This document shows positions 45,813 through 59,905 of a DNA stretch of 64,000 bases, piece after piece. The position numbers and the translations under genes are program-made. The notes beneath the pieces are model-generated. The model was given only the letters and a program-made list of their open reading frames with translations, did no database searches and was not told the DNA's origin. Where the stretch lies: assembly GCF_022376445.1 (NCBI RefSeq), contig NW_025954968.1, positions 248,001 to 312,000 of the forward strand, written 5' to 3'. The number at the start of each line of letters is the position of its first letter. The first letter of the stretch is position 1. This DNA comes from Fomitopsis serialis. Taxonomy: Eukaryota; Basidiomycota; Agaricomycetes; Polyporales; Fomitopsidaceae.

Positions 45813-48085
45813 ATGGCGACCTACAACGCGACGCGCTTCTTCGAGGGGCTGTTGGAGGCGCACGAGTCGTCTCCGCCCTCGTTCACCGTGAGGTTATACC
45901 CGGACTTCTGGCAGTTGAATAATGGATCCAAGTGTTTGTACAATCACCAGATGGCGGTGTGTCTCGCTTGCTGCATGTTCTTAAATACCCGCTGATGTGC
46001 TTTGTGTGTCCTAGTCACTCTTGGATGATATCCGCGCGCAGCGGATACCAGTGGACTTCCTAGAGTTGTTCGATGCTGCCAAGCTTCCGTTCTACGATGG
46101 TGAGTCAGTTGCATTGTTGGACCACGTCTTTTTCTTACATGCTCTCGCAGGATGCATGATTGTGGAGGTTCATGATTACCGTCCACCGAAGCCACCGACC
46201 AGACCCTCGAGGAGCCTCAGAAGACCCGGGTCGTGCTGAGCCCAAATCCGGAGACTCTGTGGACGGACATATGTCTAATGAATAAGCAAGCGGGCAATGC
46301 ATGGTCGGACCTGGATGCCTTGGAGGTGGAGGCGCGGATCCTAGTACGTCTGAACTGACTATACGTCTGGCAAACCGTCACCCTTAACCCACGGCTACAG
46401 ATTGCCACTGCCCCCCCGCTGTGCCTTGATTCCGATCCCCACCTTACTCGCATGGCCAATAACACACTCCGGGCTTCTGTACCCACAGCACCACTGTCTT
46501 TGAAGCGCAAGGCCGCCGTCATGGAACAGAGGACCAAGAGACAGAGAAGAACCGCAGGGCAAAGCTAGCGCATTTTATGAACCCAAAGTATACGCGTCCA
46601 GCTGTGTCTGCGCCAAGGTAAGCACCTGATCGCGTGATCCCTGTGGGTGCGCCGCTAACTTCGCGTTTACACCAGTTTCCGCATCTTGGAGGCCCTGCAA
46701 AGGGTGAGAATGGCGGAGGCTGCTGCAGCTCAGGCCGGCAACAAGGCGAACCAGGCGCCGACAGCCTCCTCAGCGCCTGGGTATGGAGCGCCTGGGATTC
46801 CTGCTGCTCCTGCTCCAGCTGTCTCCTCATATAATCAGCCATCTGTGCCAATGCCTCCGGCGGTGCCCGCTGCCATTGCTGTCCCTCCACCCCCTGTCGC
46901 TGCTCCCGCGCAGCCTGTAGCTACTCAAGCCACCGCAGAGGCTGTCAAAAGGCCGAGACTCGGCGAGGCCACACAACAGCCGCCACAAGTGCCGCGGACA
47001 TCAGCTACACCAGTACAGCAAGTTGGCCACGGGCCATCGGCTATACCGGCGCATCTACAGGCACATGCGGTCCAAATGGCACACCGCACGCCCCCACGCG
47101 CGTCCCAGTCACCCCATCCCCCGTTGAATGGCGCTTCCTCTTCCCAGACACCCCCAAACACGGATGCACGTCCACCATCTGCCATGCAGCGGCCACCTTC
47201 CCAGCCTACCCATGTCACTGCGACGCCGCGGCCACAGAGCACGCATCCTGTTACTGCGCAACCAATCCATGCGCCGTATCAGATGCCCCCACAGCAAGCC
47301 GCCGTACAGAACCTCTTGCTCAAGAAGAAGAATCAGCAGGCTGTTGCTGCCGCAGTAGCAGCGGCGAACGGCACGGCGGCTGGCGCCTTTCCACAACCCG
47401 TTCAACCCGGCGCGCACCCTCAAGGCCAGGCGGCTTCGCACTATATTCAATACTATCCGCCGTACCAGAATGCTACTCAGCAACGGCTCAGCCAGCCTGG
47501 CCGCAGTGCGACGCCGGTCAACCGTAGTCCTATGAACTCGAGCCAGGGTTCAACACCACAGCGTAGCAGCCCATTGGCAGGGTCACAGCGACTAACAACC
47601 CAGTCGCCAATGCCAACGAATACACAGCAAGCGCAAGCGCAGGCGCAGGCGCATGCTCAAGCGCAGGTGCAAGCGCAAGCACAATCCCAGGCTCAGGCGC
47701 AACCCGGTCAGCCAGCTACTCAGGGTAACTACAACTACGCCGCGCTCCAAAGTCAGTATGCTGCACAGTTCGGCAACCCGCCCAGGGGCACGCGCCACAG
47801 CCGCACATGGTCGCGCATCATATCGCCAACGGCGGTACACAGGCAGGAGCACCGGCGAACCCGCAGGCCGCTCAACAGACGGCTCAGCAGCTGCAGGCCG
47901 CTAACTACATGGCTCGATATTACTACCCAGTGCAGCCCGGGCAGATTCCCGCTGGCTACTGGCAGATGGGTCGGGGCGGGCCCGTTGCGAACGGCCAGGT
48001 GCAGATGCCGAACATCTCGACGCACACCCAGCAGATGCAGATGAACGCGAACAAAGCTGTCCAGGGAGGCGTCCAGGGCTCATGA
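45813..48085 (+). CDS. SPT20: Spt20-like SAGA complex subunit
   Basis: Spt20 holds the SAGA coactivator together. The N-terminal Spt20/SEP domain spans four exons: YNATRFFEGLLEAHESSPPS, FTVRLYPDFWQLNNGSKCLY, SLLDDIRAQRIPVDFLELFD, AAKLPFYDG|CMIVEVHDYRP, TRVVLSPNPETLWTDICLMN and WSDLDALEVEARIL. Then PPLCLDSDPHLTRMANN, a KRKAAVMEQRTKRQRR nuclear signal, and a low-complexity tail very rich in Pro, Gln and Ala that includes a QA repeat (about 47628-47703). The last 100 residues (NYMARYYYPVQPGQIPAGYW, GGPVANGQVQMP) lie one frame away; the shift falls beside the CCC run at about 47780 and fits one missing C. The stop is at 48083-48085. Confidence 0.82.
47628..47703 (+). repeat. In-frame Gln-Ala (CARGCN) repeat in SPT20
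   Basis: About 25 codons of alternating Gln and Ala with occasional His, Val or Ser, encoded by imperfect hexamers such as CAAGCG, CAGGCG and CAGGCT. Typical polyglutamine-like activator tract; likely length-polymorphic. Confidence 0.8.
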
Positions 48086-48484
48086 CGAACAGTTTGGCAG
48101 TGTATCTTTATGTATTTTTAGGTAGCGTAGATGTATCCCTCGACCATTGGCATAATGCTATTTTACCCGTTGTTATTCTCGTTCATCGGGCTGTGTGCGA
48201 TTTCGTATCACGGTGTGGACGAGCGGTCCACACAGCTCAACCCCTTGACAGGGCTTCTGCGTCCGCATTTCAGGCTTCTCGGAGATCCGCCCTGGCGGAA
48301 GTGGTGATTCCAGGCTCATTGGTCCCCGCACTCTGGAAAGGAACCCATCTATCCGCGAAGCATCCGTATGGACTGATTGTGACTCACCGATCAACGTAAC
48401 CCGTCTAAGTAGTACAGCTCAGCTCTCGAAGTATAGCGCCGGCAGACCACAGTGGTCGCATATTCGACGAGCATATGCTCATGC
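48086..48484. other. Intergenic (399 nt)
   Basis: SPT20 3' flank. No gene supported. Confidence 0.45.
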
Positions 48485-48746
48485 CTAGCGGGCTGCAGTA
48501 GACGGCGCAACGGTGAGCATGGAGGCGGTGATTGCGGCGAGAGCAATGCGTAATGAAGATACCCTCTCTGGTCCTTGCGTTATCGGAGTCAGATGGGGTT
48601 GAATCAGAATATCATCCACATGCTCCCGGACGCGAGATGTGTGAATCTTCGTCTTCGTCAGCGGGTCCAGGTCGGGAGTCTGACTGGTCTGCGAGCCTAA
48701 CAATTGGAGTAGGAATGGCCGGTCTGCGTAATTAGGCAGGATGGTC
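48485..48746 (-). CDS. Putative terminal exon of an unassigned minus-strand gene
   Basis: An open stretch that begins right after a CTGCAG acceptor (48747-48749) encodes ILPNYADRPFLLQLLGSQTS, LDPLTKTKIHTSRVREHVDD, ILIQPHLTPITQGPERVSSL and a hydrophobic end RIALAAITASMLTVAPSTAAR before the stop. It reads like a genuine conserved C-terminus (helical, possibly membrane-associated), but I could not find convincing upstream exons in 48750-49350 or name the family. A candidate piece is VYDVLISALGITSLSNSTFF at about 49055-48990. Confidence 0.4.
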
Positions 48747-49419
48747 CTGCAGGCTCGCCTCGTCGTGTCCTCGATTTATCGCGATTCAAGCGTCGCCCAG
48801 GCGCCGCTACATGTACCGACTGAAGTTGAGGCCGGATCCTCACCTGGCGGAATCAGCGGTCACTCACGAGATACCCATGAACAGCGCGCGGCCCCTTGAT
48901 CGGACGAGACCCAGTTCGGACGAAGTCTCTGCGAAGCCGGGCGGGGACCAAGCGTGGACCTTTTGCTCTCAGGGGAAGGCCACAAAGTATCCTGGTAGCG
49001 GGAAGAACGTACTATTTGACAAGGAAGTAATACCTAGGGCGCTGATAAGCACGTCATAGACGCCCCTCCATGGGACCTGCGGAGTACACATAGAGTCATG
49101 GAAGAGTGCCATGGCACACCTACGGACAGCGGGCCCAGCGGAATGCTGTACAGCTACGGAACGGGGGGACACGGCCTGACAAAACGCCAGGCATCGAGTC
49201 AGTGCAACTATGTACGGCAGCGAGGCGGAAAAGAAACGCACGGCTGACCCTATCAATACAAAGGAGGATATCACAGCGACACGGGGGGACCAAGGAACAA
49301 GATATCAAACGCGAATACAATATTCCTCACGCAGACAGAAAGCGCAGACAGCGGCCTAGTCCCCGATGACACGGAAGAGAACCCAAAGAAACAAGATGAT
49401 CCCAGCGCCCGGTGAACGG
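48747..49419. other. Region with unresolved upstream exons
   Basis: May contain the missing 5' part of the gene ending at 48485. Several open fragments exist on the minus strand but splice joins are not convincing. Confidence 0.3.
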
Positions 49420-50967
49420 TCATTCCCGTCCGCCGTGGTATCCGCCGTCGCTCCGACGGTCCTGCGAGCCGTACGAGTCTTCGTCGTCGCTGCCGCCGCT
49501 GGATGCGTGGCCGGGCTCGTCCACGAAGTTAGCGGCGTTTTGTCCGCCGTGCTGGGGGTTAAGGTAGGCGCTGCGACCGCGAGGATCCCTGTTGCGTTTC
49601 TTATCTGCACGGTAACAATTGTCAGACAACACAGCAATCCGAGTCGAGGAACGCGGCAACGGACGAGTTTTGCATACACTAGCCACAAGCATTGCATAAT
49701 GTACGGGGGCCTAGATCGCGACTCGTCAGGTTATGCGAATACTCGAATATATGCTGAGCGACGCACCCATCGGCCCTCGGCGCCACTCGGAGTGGAGGTG
49801 GCATTGCACCCCAGACACGTTGACCCTCTCCATTTTCGCCAGATGGCGCGGGCTGGAGACCGGGTCGTAGATCGGACGCTGGTCAACAGAGTTCGACACA
49901 GAGTTTGCCACGATCAACTGACCTGTCGCGCCTTGGCGTCGTCTCCATCACTCTGGCCTTCCTCCTGGGCGTGGTCGCCCGTCGGCGGGCGCGGAGGCTC
50001 GCCGGGGCGGCCCGTCGGCTCGCAGCTTCCAGTGTCTGCAGCCCGAACGCACCTGCCTGTATCATGCGTTCCATGATCTCCTGGGGGATGCTCAGTCGCG
50101 GCGAGTTGCTGGGATGCGTGAGGGAGGCGGTGGTCTCGAGTAAGATGCCATACTGTTCTATCAGCTGTGGGTAGTAGCCACGCGGCGGGTGAGTGGCAGG
50201 AGGCGCGACGAAGCGACGGGAACCACTGCACCTTGCCAAAGTCCATGCCCAGCGGCGGCGACCGCGACGGCCCTGGCGCTGGGGGCTCGCTCTCTCGTCC
50301 GTTACGTACTTTAGATTGAGGCGGCGCTTCGGCAGGGCGGGGCGGCCGCTCTTCACCACGGGCGGGCGGGGGTGGATAGGGCCTGTGCTCCTCTGCAGGC
50401 GGGTCGGGCCTTGAGCCATTAGAACTGTAAGGGTGATCTTGACCTGGAGGATGAGGCGGAGGATAGTGAGGATGATGAGTCCAACCCTCACCCGTCCAAG
50501 GGCCCGGGGGCGCCGGGGCGACTCCGTATGTAGGCGGGCCATACGGCGGGTGCGCCGGGTAGCCCGGGGGCCATGATAGGGCGGCGGGGCGTGTGGCGGG
50601 GGTGGATGCGCCGACTGGCCTGGGACGACGCAGGGCGGACGGGCGGACGAGCCATGTCCTGTGCATACTGGCCGTGGGCGTAGGGCGGCGGATAAGGGGC
50701 GTAGGCGTAGGCAGGGGCGGCGTCGGGCGGGGGCGGGTAGGCGTAGCGGCTGTCCGACGTCATCTGCGCGGAAGTCGGGTGGGCCGAGGGTGATGGTGGT
50801 GGTTGGTGGGCAGGATGGTTGGACTCGCGCGCGCCTGGCGGGTCCAGCGCGTGGTCGAGTGATGTGTAGGAACTGACAGGGGTCGAGCTGCGGGGAGACG
50901 GGTGAGCGACTGGAGAAAAGAGAGGGCCCGGATAGCGGGGGCGGTCATAGGAATAAACAGCAGGCAT
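49420..50967 (-). CDS. GATA-type zinc finger transcription factor (NsdD-like)
   Basis: Fungal NsdD-type factors control sexual development; this call is by architecture. It starts MPAVYSYDRPRYPGPLFSPV, then a long Pro/Tyr-rich region (SRYAYPPPPDAAPAYAYAPY, YPPPHPPGQDHPYSSNGSRP). A helical block follows (GYYPQLIEQYGILLETTASL, RLSIPQEIMERMIQAGAFGL, QTLEAASRRA). One C-terminal GATA finger is split by an intron: CLGCNATSTP-EWRRGPMG at about 49815-49770, and TLCNACG-LVYAKLV at about 49695-49660, giving C-x2-C-x18-C-x2-C. A basic tail KKRNRDPRGRSAYLNP and an acidic/Ser end follow. Both finger halves need one extra base to read through (beside ACTCC and TGTGG), and the Pro-rich part changes frame near 50500. 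The stop is at 49420. Confidence 0.72.
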
Positions 50968-51803
50968 GGGACCGAGGGAGGGGCAGCGCATTAATAGAGC
51001 TGGGCGGTGCGAGCAAAGGGCCAGACGGGGAGCAGAAAAAAGAAAGGAGTGGACGCCCCTGTGGCAGCTCGCAGGCCTGGGACGGCGCGCAGACGAGTCG
51101 AGGACAAGACAAGGCGAGTGGGCCACATCTGGCGGCGGCCAAGAGGCGGGGAACGGCGCAGCCTGATTGTGAATCAACAAGACCAGCGACGCCGATCGGC
51201 AGATCTATCGAGGCGAACTCGCGAGCCGCGTCCAACGCAGAGACACTTACTTTGCCGTCGCCCGCGGGAGCCGTCTGCCCGAACAGAGCAAGCCCGGGGA
51301 TCCTCTCTTGCTCGCGAGCGCGAATGTTGTCCGTGCGGGTTTGTCGAGAAGAGTGACAGATGCTGATTATTCACGCTGCTGCCAACGGGGCCGCTGAATT
51401 CGGGCCCGCGTCTTACCGCTCAGCTGCACTAAAATTGCGCGCGGCCGCTGGGCGGGGCGTGCTGTGTGCGGGCTGCTGCTCTGCTGGTGCGCTGTGCCGC
51501 CGTCGACGCTCGCAGACAGTTTTCCTCCACTTGGCCCCGTCGGGCGCGCTTCGCTGCGGAACAGCCGCCACGCGAATTCAAACACAGAGCCATCGGAGAA
51601 GCTTGTCAATGTAACTCATCCATCTTCCCACGTGATAAACCCAATCTCGCGCCACATCTGGATCCCCCTGCATCTCCCACCCAATCTCATCATCCGTACC
51701 AGGCAATAAAAATGCATTAGAGGTCTAGCAATGTGCTAACGAGTGTCTGCTGTATACGCTTGCGGATCGGAGAACGACTGCACATCCGTGTATGCACGGA
51801 GAA
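50968..51803. other. Intergenic (836 nt), GATA factor upstream region
   Basis: GC-rich upstream region of the GATA gene plus the 3' flank of the next minus-strand gene. Open frames appear spurious. Confidence 0.4.
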
Positions 51804-53532
51804 TTATCCGACAGCGCCGTGCGCTGCACCGTTGTGGACATGGGCCTGCCCCCCTCGGTCCCGCTCGTCCTTCCACCTCGCCTGCCTGCCAGACGCAGCC
51901 GCACCGCTCTCGTACGCTGGCGTCTCGTACGCGGGGTACGCATCGTCAGCCGCCGGCACCTCCTTCTCCGACGCCTTTGCAGCGCTCGTACCGCTTGCCG
52001 CCGCGGCAGCACGCTCGCGTGCCCTCCGGCGGCGTCGCAGTATCTTCTTCCTGTTCCGGATAGCGCGCTGGTAGCCCAGCTCGTCCCCGTAGAAGAGACT
52101 GTATTCGCAGAACGGACAGATCCACTCGTCCGCTGGGTTCGTGAGCGTCGGGACCGGCACGGCCGGGCGCTCGTTCTTCTTTCGGCGGCGAGGGGGCAGC
52201 TCGGCAGACAGGAAGCCGATGGGCAGCGGGCTGAGCAGGTTCTGCGCATTCGCGGCGTTCTGAGCCATGTTCACTTGCGCGGAGTTAGGGAGGCGCGACG
52301 GGACGTAGTTCCGCAAGTGGTGTGGATTCGACGCGTTTGCCAGGGCGGATCGCTTTTTCTTCTTCCCGCTGCCTGTCTGTCCGCCTAGCAGGGATTGCTC
52401 GAGGTTCGCAGCCTTCCCGTCCGCACCACGCGCCCCGCGCTTGGAGCGATTATTCCTTTTGGCCAGCGGGCCGTTCAGCGTGGCGGCAGCCTGCTTAGCT
52501 GCTTCAGCCGCTTTCGCCGCCTGCCTCGCGAGCTCTGCTTCGAAGCGGGCATGCAAAGCTGCGACTTCCTCCTTTGTCGCCACTAGGCGCTTCGAGGCTG
52601 CATCCTTCTTAGTCAGACTGTCACTAGCCACGATGTTCCACTCACTGAGACTGTCGCACACAAACGAGAAGTCCGCTTCGGGAGGAACGACGATCTTGGC
52701 CTCGTAGGTGTCAGACGGGAGAGCAGCGCGGAACGCTCTGAACGCTCGTGCGAGCCGAGGTCCTCGGCGCCGGGAGAGGCGCACCCTCAGCAGTGGCGGA
52801 GGCCTGTCGCTGAGACTCATGCGGCGAACGGGTAGCTGGCGGAGAGCGCCTGGTCGAGCGCGAGCGTGTCTCCCTGCTGGGACAGCTGCCCGATGACGGC
52901 CTGCAGCTGCCGCTTCCGGGCCCTCAGCAGCTCCTTGTGCTGCAGCCCCGCGAGCGTCGCCTTCGGTAGCCTCCCCTTGCGCAGCGCGAGCTTGTCGCCC
53001 GCGGCGTCGTCTCGCGGTCGGTGCGGCCACCCGTCGGTATGCCCCGCTCGCCCGGCTCGTCCTCCGCGCCCGAGTTCCCCCGAGTCCCGCCCATGCATCC
53101 CGCCCGACATGTTCGCGGGCACCTTCCTCTTCTTCGTGTTCCCCGGCTGCTGCAGGTGCTCCATGTAGTCGCCGTCGCCGAGCTCGTCCTCGTCCTGGCC
53201 CCCGGTAGTCGCCCAGCCCAGCCGTACGTGCTCCCGCCGAGGTCGGTCGGCGTGCCAGCGGCGCGGCGAGGCCCCTGCCGAACAGCTCCTGCACGCCGCC
53301 GAGGACGGGCATGTAGTACGACTGGAGGCCATCTGGGCGCTGAGGGCGTCTGCGTGGGCGAGCAGCTCCTCGGGCGAGGCGTCCAGCATGCCGGGTGGCA
53401 CGGCGGGCAGGGGCGGCCGGCGGCGTCATTCTGCGATGGCTCGGATGTGCGTCGACGCTTGGGGAGCGGCTTCACCCGCCTGAGGGTCGGCAGCTCGGGG
53501 ACGTCGAATATGGGCGAGAGGGCGCGGTACAT
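51804..53532 (-). CDS. Conserved hypothetical protein with C-terminal CxxC knuckle
   Basis: No named family. It starts MYRALSPIFDVPELPTLRRV (ATG 53532) and KPLPKRRRTSEPSQNDAA, followed by MLDASPEELLAHADALSAQM, SYYMPVLGGVQELFGRGL, DELGDGDYMEHLQQPGNTKK and LPKATLAGLQHKELLRARKR. Then SLSDRPPPLLRVRLSRRRGP, TYEAKIVVPPEADFSFVCDS, an Ala/Lys coiled coil (KKDAASKRLVATKEEVAALH), and a basic end with WICPFCEYSLFYGDELGYQR AIRN-type sequence: one CPFC pair, with no second pair visible. The N-terminal 0.75 kb steps through frames several times (for example at about 53330, 53200 and 52820), each fitting a single missing base. The C-terminal 1 kb is clean. Basic composition suggests a nuclear protein. Confidence 0.62.
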
Positions 53533-54229
53533 GTCTGGCAGTGGCGGCTGCGACGGAGGCAAGCACTCGTGAGCTGTGTGCGGCTCGGTGCTCTGATCCA
53601 AGAAAGGGGCCGCGGTGGGAAGTGTGGTGTGGTAGGGAGAGAGCAGAAAGACTGCCACGCAACCCTCGATGAGTGCACAGGCAAGGGCCTCGCGCTGATT
53701 GGCGGGCGGTAGCCGGATTGATGACTACAATCGTGGCACAGTGTGGCGTCCCCGCGGAATACACGCACAATGACAAGGGCATTACAAGCGATTTCAGCTT
53801 CATAAAAAATGCTAGACTATGACTACGGTACAAGATGTGCGATGCTCTAACAGATTGTCTCGTGGTGCTAAGCTATAGGATGTACGACCTGCGCGTCGCA
53901 ATAAGTAGGGTATCGCGAAACGAAGACCGACACTGTAACATATCTGCTCATGCTCGAGGATGGCCCCTCGTCTACGGACACGTATACTATGAAAACAGAC
54001 GATTAGGTGGGCCGTACAATAACGATGAGCAGCAGATGCAACGAGACCGCAATGATGTGAGAGCAGCGCATAGTCCAGGGAACCGAATGGAAAGACGACA
54101 ACCACCGGCGCACCCGATGAGTGTGATGACGTCGGTAAACAAGACTGCGAGAGAAAGAATAGGCATATGGAGAGGCATACTACGGTACGCTCAGGGAGGT
54201 GGGGGCATAGGGTAGCGCAACTAGGGGAT
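53533..54229. other. Intergenic (697 nt), DED1 3' flank
   Basis: Upstream of the CxxC gene and 3' UTR side of DED1. No gene supported. Confidence 0.45.
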
Positions 54230-56303
<2,074 letters not shown>

Positions 56304-56610
56304 ATTAAAGCGAAACTTGAACGAAAGGAAGTTTTCGTTTCGAGACAAGCGTTGGTGTCTATGAGCGTTGAGAGTAGGTGATGGTTCACCACAAGGCGAG
56401 TGGAAAAATTGCGGCCCTGGGGTTGCGTATGTAAGTAGGCGGGCCGGGAGATGACTAAGCCGTTGCCCCAATTTAGCACCGCATCCTGCACGTGTCCTCG
56501 GCGACGTGGCAGCGCGCGCCGGCGCGTCCGCGGGCGGCGTTCGCGGGCGAGACTCGAGGCTCCCGCACGCCAGCTTCAACGACCTCCACGACCAGCCCAC
56601 GACGACGACA
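56304..56610. promoter_or_regulatory. Divergent promoter, DED1/SEC72 (307 nt)
   Basis: Compact shared upstream region of two housekeeping genes. No TATA box; GC-rich towards SEC72, as expected of housekeeping promoters. Confidence 0.45.
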
Positions 56611-57487
56611 ATGTCCCAGACGCACACACACGGCCCTGGCACGCATCCTGGACACACCCATGGCCCGCCACCCCAACAGCCTCAGATGATCATGCGTCCC
56701 CCGGACGCCCTCATGCAGGCCATGATTGAGGCAAGCTTCCGCCCCGTGGAGTTCGCGCTGGGCCCCCCCGAGAACGTGTCCGTGTTGTGTCCCGTGCACA
56801 AGGTCGAGAAATGCGCGGACTGCGACGTGGACTACGCCGGCTTGAACCGCCTGTCGCGCACGCTGCACACCAACACCAACCTGCGCTGCCCACCACCTCC
56901 CAACTTGGTAAACAAGCAGCTGACGCAGGCGGTCACAAACACAAAGGAGGAAGGCAATGTAAGTCATCGCCTCGAACATGCACGCTTGCACCCTCTGACA
57001 GAACGCTAGGCCTTGTTCAAGGGCGGACTATATGACAAGGCCATTCAGCGGTACACAATGGCCGCAAACGTTGCAACTCAGCGCGCGCCCTGGGAACACC
57101 AAGCCCTCCTGCGCGAGGAGTTGGCCACTGTCCTCTCCAACCGCGCTGCTGCATATCTCGAGGCAGGCGACTACATCGCATCCCTTGTTGACGCCGAGGT
57201 TGTCATCCAGCTGAGGCGCAACTGGAGCAAAGGCTACTTCAGGAAGGCCAAGGTGCTCGTGAAGATGGATCGAAAGAGCGAGGCCAAAGAGGCCATTCAG
57301 GTTGGGCTAGCCTTCGATCCTGACAACAAAGTATGTTCTTCTGTGCGCTTGTTGGTGTGTGCTCATCTCAACTTCGTCCCAGGAACTGCAAGACGTACTC
57401 GCACGAATCGATTTCTTCCTCGCCAGGAGAGAGTCCAGTGAGGTAACACCATCGGACTCACAGTCACTCGTACCTCCCGCATCGTAA
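56611..57487 (+). CDS. SEC72: Sec72-like TPR subunit of the ER Sec63 translocation complex
   Basis: Sec72 helps post-translational translocation into the ER by binding Hsp70 through its TPR domain. Three clean exons, 56611-56958, 57010-57330 and 57383-57487, all phase 0. His/Pro-rich start (QTHTHGPGTHPGHTHGPPP), then RPPDALMQAMIEASFRPVEF, the cysteine motif CPVHKVEKCADCDVDYAGLN, RLSRTLHTNTNLRCPPPPN, and TPR helices ALFKGGLYDKAIQRYTMAAN, LREELATVLSNRAAAYLEAG, DYIASLVDAEVVIQLRRNWS, KGYFRKAKVLVKMDRKSEAK. About 257 residues, normal for basidiomycete homologues. No frame faults. Convergent with APP1; stop codons are 67 nt apart. Confidence 0.88.
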
Positions 57488-57554
57488 TATACCAGTCTTC
57501 CCTTGATACTGTTACATACATTCCATCAGTGTAGTCATCGTCCTCGGATCATGT

Positions 57555-59905
57555 TCAGTCCATTAAGTTATTCTCTTCCCGTCGTCCTAGTAGTCCCTCG
57601 AGTATAATGTGCGCCTCCATACATTCATCAGGTCTGCGGAAAATCCGCAAGGGTATATGTTCCGGTGCTTCCAGCCTAGCTCGCCATACACGACTTTGAT
57701 AGTCCAGCCGCCGCCGCTCGGGTTCCGACAATGTCTGTCGAGATCCAGGAGGTGTTGACGGTACTGATGACGCGTCCTGCCCTGTGCGCAACTGGGGCGA
57801 GGAATGAGTCGACCTGAAATAGTCCTCGGGTTCCTCTGTCAGCGGGGACGTCGTCGGAGAAGTCGATGTGAAGTAGCCAACAGGCTCGTGATGGCCGGGG
57901 AGTAATTCGTTGTCGGAGTGCATTCTTGCTGGCTTCCGCGCTGGCTCATGGACAGGTACGTCCATGCCAGATATCGACCGCGCCATGCCAGTGGGACCAC
58001 CAGCCGCGAAGCCCTTCCTCGAACTGGGTCGCCTGGAGATCGCCACCGGCACAGGGCGATTGCCTTGTTGTGGGTCCTTCTCCATCCGCAATACCCTGAC
58101 ACCCGTTGGGTCGTCGAGGGGCGGCAGTCCGCTGTCGGCACTCACATCGCGGATAAATATCGCTAGGACCTGTGCCGGCTTCTCCTTCGCGATGCTCGCG
58201 TATAGCTCAAGGTCTTGCTCGCCGGAGTCACCGACGCATACGAAGCGGGCGTCAGGGAAGCTATTGACTACGTCAAGGACGCTGGCTCGTTTCCGGGCCG
58301 CGGGTGCGGAGAGAAGTCCACTGAAGAGCGAACGGCCCGCATAAGACCGGAGCTTAATGGAGCCAGGAGGCAGCCGGCACAGCTGAAAGAATGGTTGATA
58401 ACCGGCAACAGTTCGAAGGGCCCGTTCGACTGTTACAAAGCTACGTCAGCATGTTCGTGGCACTGTCCAGTGAATTAAGGCACCGACCACATAATGAAAG
58501 CGGACGCCGCGTGTCCACATGTTCATGTACCACTCCGCCATTCCGGGTATGATGCTCTCGTCGAGGTCCTTGACAAAGACGTTCTGGAAGACTGCCTCGC
58601 CCCGCTCAGGACACTGGCAAGTTTCACGGTGTCATCGATATCGGAAATGACACGAACAGTCGTGTACGTGAGAGGCACCGACAGAAGTGCCGTGACGGTC
58701 GAATCCGCTTCATCCACCCCTTGCAACGGCTGCTGCGGGAATGCTGTGGCGGTCGGTGTGCGAGGCGAAGGCGGCGGCATCAAGTCGGCAGTGACGATCA
58801 GGTCGTGCTCTCGCTGTCTATCGCTGGACGCAATCTGGACTCCTTGCGGGTGTGTACACAGAGCCTTCCACGGGACGCGGAACGCCACCTGGAACGCGCC
58901 GTCTGGCCCTGTCACAACGTCTTGTGTAGCCAAAGGTCGACGTGGCTGATCATCCGCGACCTTGTCACGAAATTCTTCTAAGGATGGGTCAGTGGCGAAT
59001 ATCGAAATGCGAACGGTCCGTGCAGGAAGGACGGAGCACCAGAAAGGGTGCAACCGTGCTTGCAGGTTCGTGTTCCATTTTTGCATGAGCTCCGCCGCCG
59101 CGGCGCTCACAGGGCCCCTGGTATCCGCACGCGGAGTGCCATAGCCCGACGAGGTTGATGAGACAGACGAAGGATAGGAGAGCGAGGAGGCGTCCGTGGC
59201 CATCGAGGCGGTGCTGGCCGTCTCGATGTCAAGATCACGTAGTCGTCGCTCTAGTTCTTCCGCTTCTGCGTTTTCGTCCATCTCATCTGGCGGAGCAGGA
59301 AGATGTACATCCTTGAGCAGGTCTTCCGTCGACCTGCTTACATTTCTTGATATGGGCGGTGGGCTGTTCGTCGTTAATTGAGCGGCCAGCTTCGGCAAGG
59401 CAGCGAATGCTATGGCAATGTATGAACGTCAACCGCAGTGTGGACTCGCATAAGTACATACTGGTGGCAATCTTGAGGAATGCTCTTCCTGAGCGTGTGT
59501 TGAAACCAGCCCCGCTTGACTTAGACGCGAAACCTGACATGAAGACTTCGACATCGAAGGGTGCCTCTGTACACACCACATGCTTGTCTTCAGCCATGAA
59601 CATGCACATGCGCGACTTGACTCACCTTCTAGACTAATCTTCGTTTCGGGTGCCTCGTGAAACCTCCTGGTGGCCCATCCGGGGAACAAAACCAGCGACT
59701 CTGTGCCCGACGCACCTCCCTGGACTTGTTTGAGTTTCTGCCCAGCCCATTGACTCCACGACTGCCTAGTCCCATTCTCGCCTCCGGTCCCCTGAACAAC
59801 CAAGGCTGGTCGTTTGGATTCACGCGACACGACGTAACCTTTGATAGAGCGGGAGGCAGCACTTGCGAGCGACCGGAACGAAGGCATGTCGTAGTCACTA
59901 GACAT
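57555..59905 (-). CDS. APP1: App1-type phosphatidate phosphatase
   Basis: App1 dephosphorylates phosphatidic acid to diacylglycerol and is linked to endocytosis and actin patches in yeast. It begins MSSDYDMPSFRSLASAASRS. Then LVLFPGWATRRFHEAPET, FDVEVFMSGFASKSSGAGF, FLKIAT, and LPKLAAQLTTNSPPP with STEDLLKDVHLPAPPDE. The catalytic region has TVRVISDIDDTVKLASVLSG, that is, the DxDxT motif of the HAD superfamily. Next come VFQNVFVKDLDESIIPGMAE, WYMNMW, the SNGPFELLPVI segment, RFVCVGDSGEQDLELYASIA and AIFIRDVSADSG. The C-terminus is a long Ser/Pro-rich tail ending LGRREENNLMD. Introns lie near 59645-59600, 59458-59412, 58610-58560, 58490-58440 and others. The SNGPFE exon shows a probable frame wobble around 58380-58200. 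Confidence 0.85.

Noticed and set aside
46925..47483. Minus-strand open frames over SPT20
   Set aside because: Result of the low-complexity Pro/Gln/Ala codons of SPT20 read backwards.
47628..47703. CRISPR-like or satellite repeat
   Set aside because: The hexamer repeat is in frame and encodes Gln-Ala within SPT20; there are no spacers.
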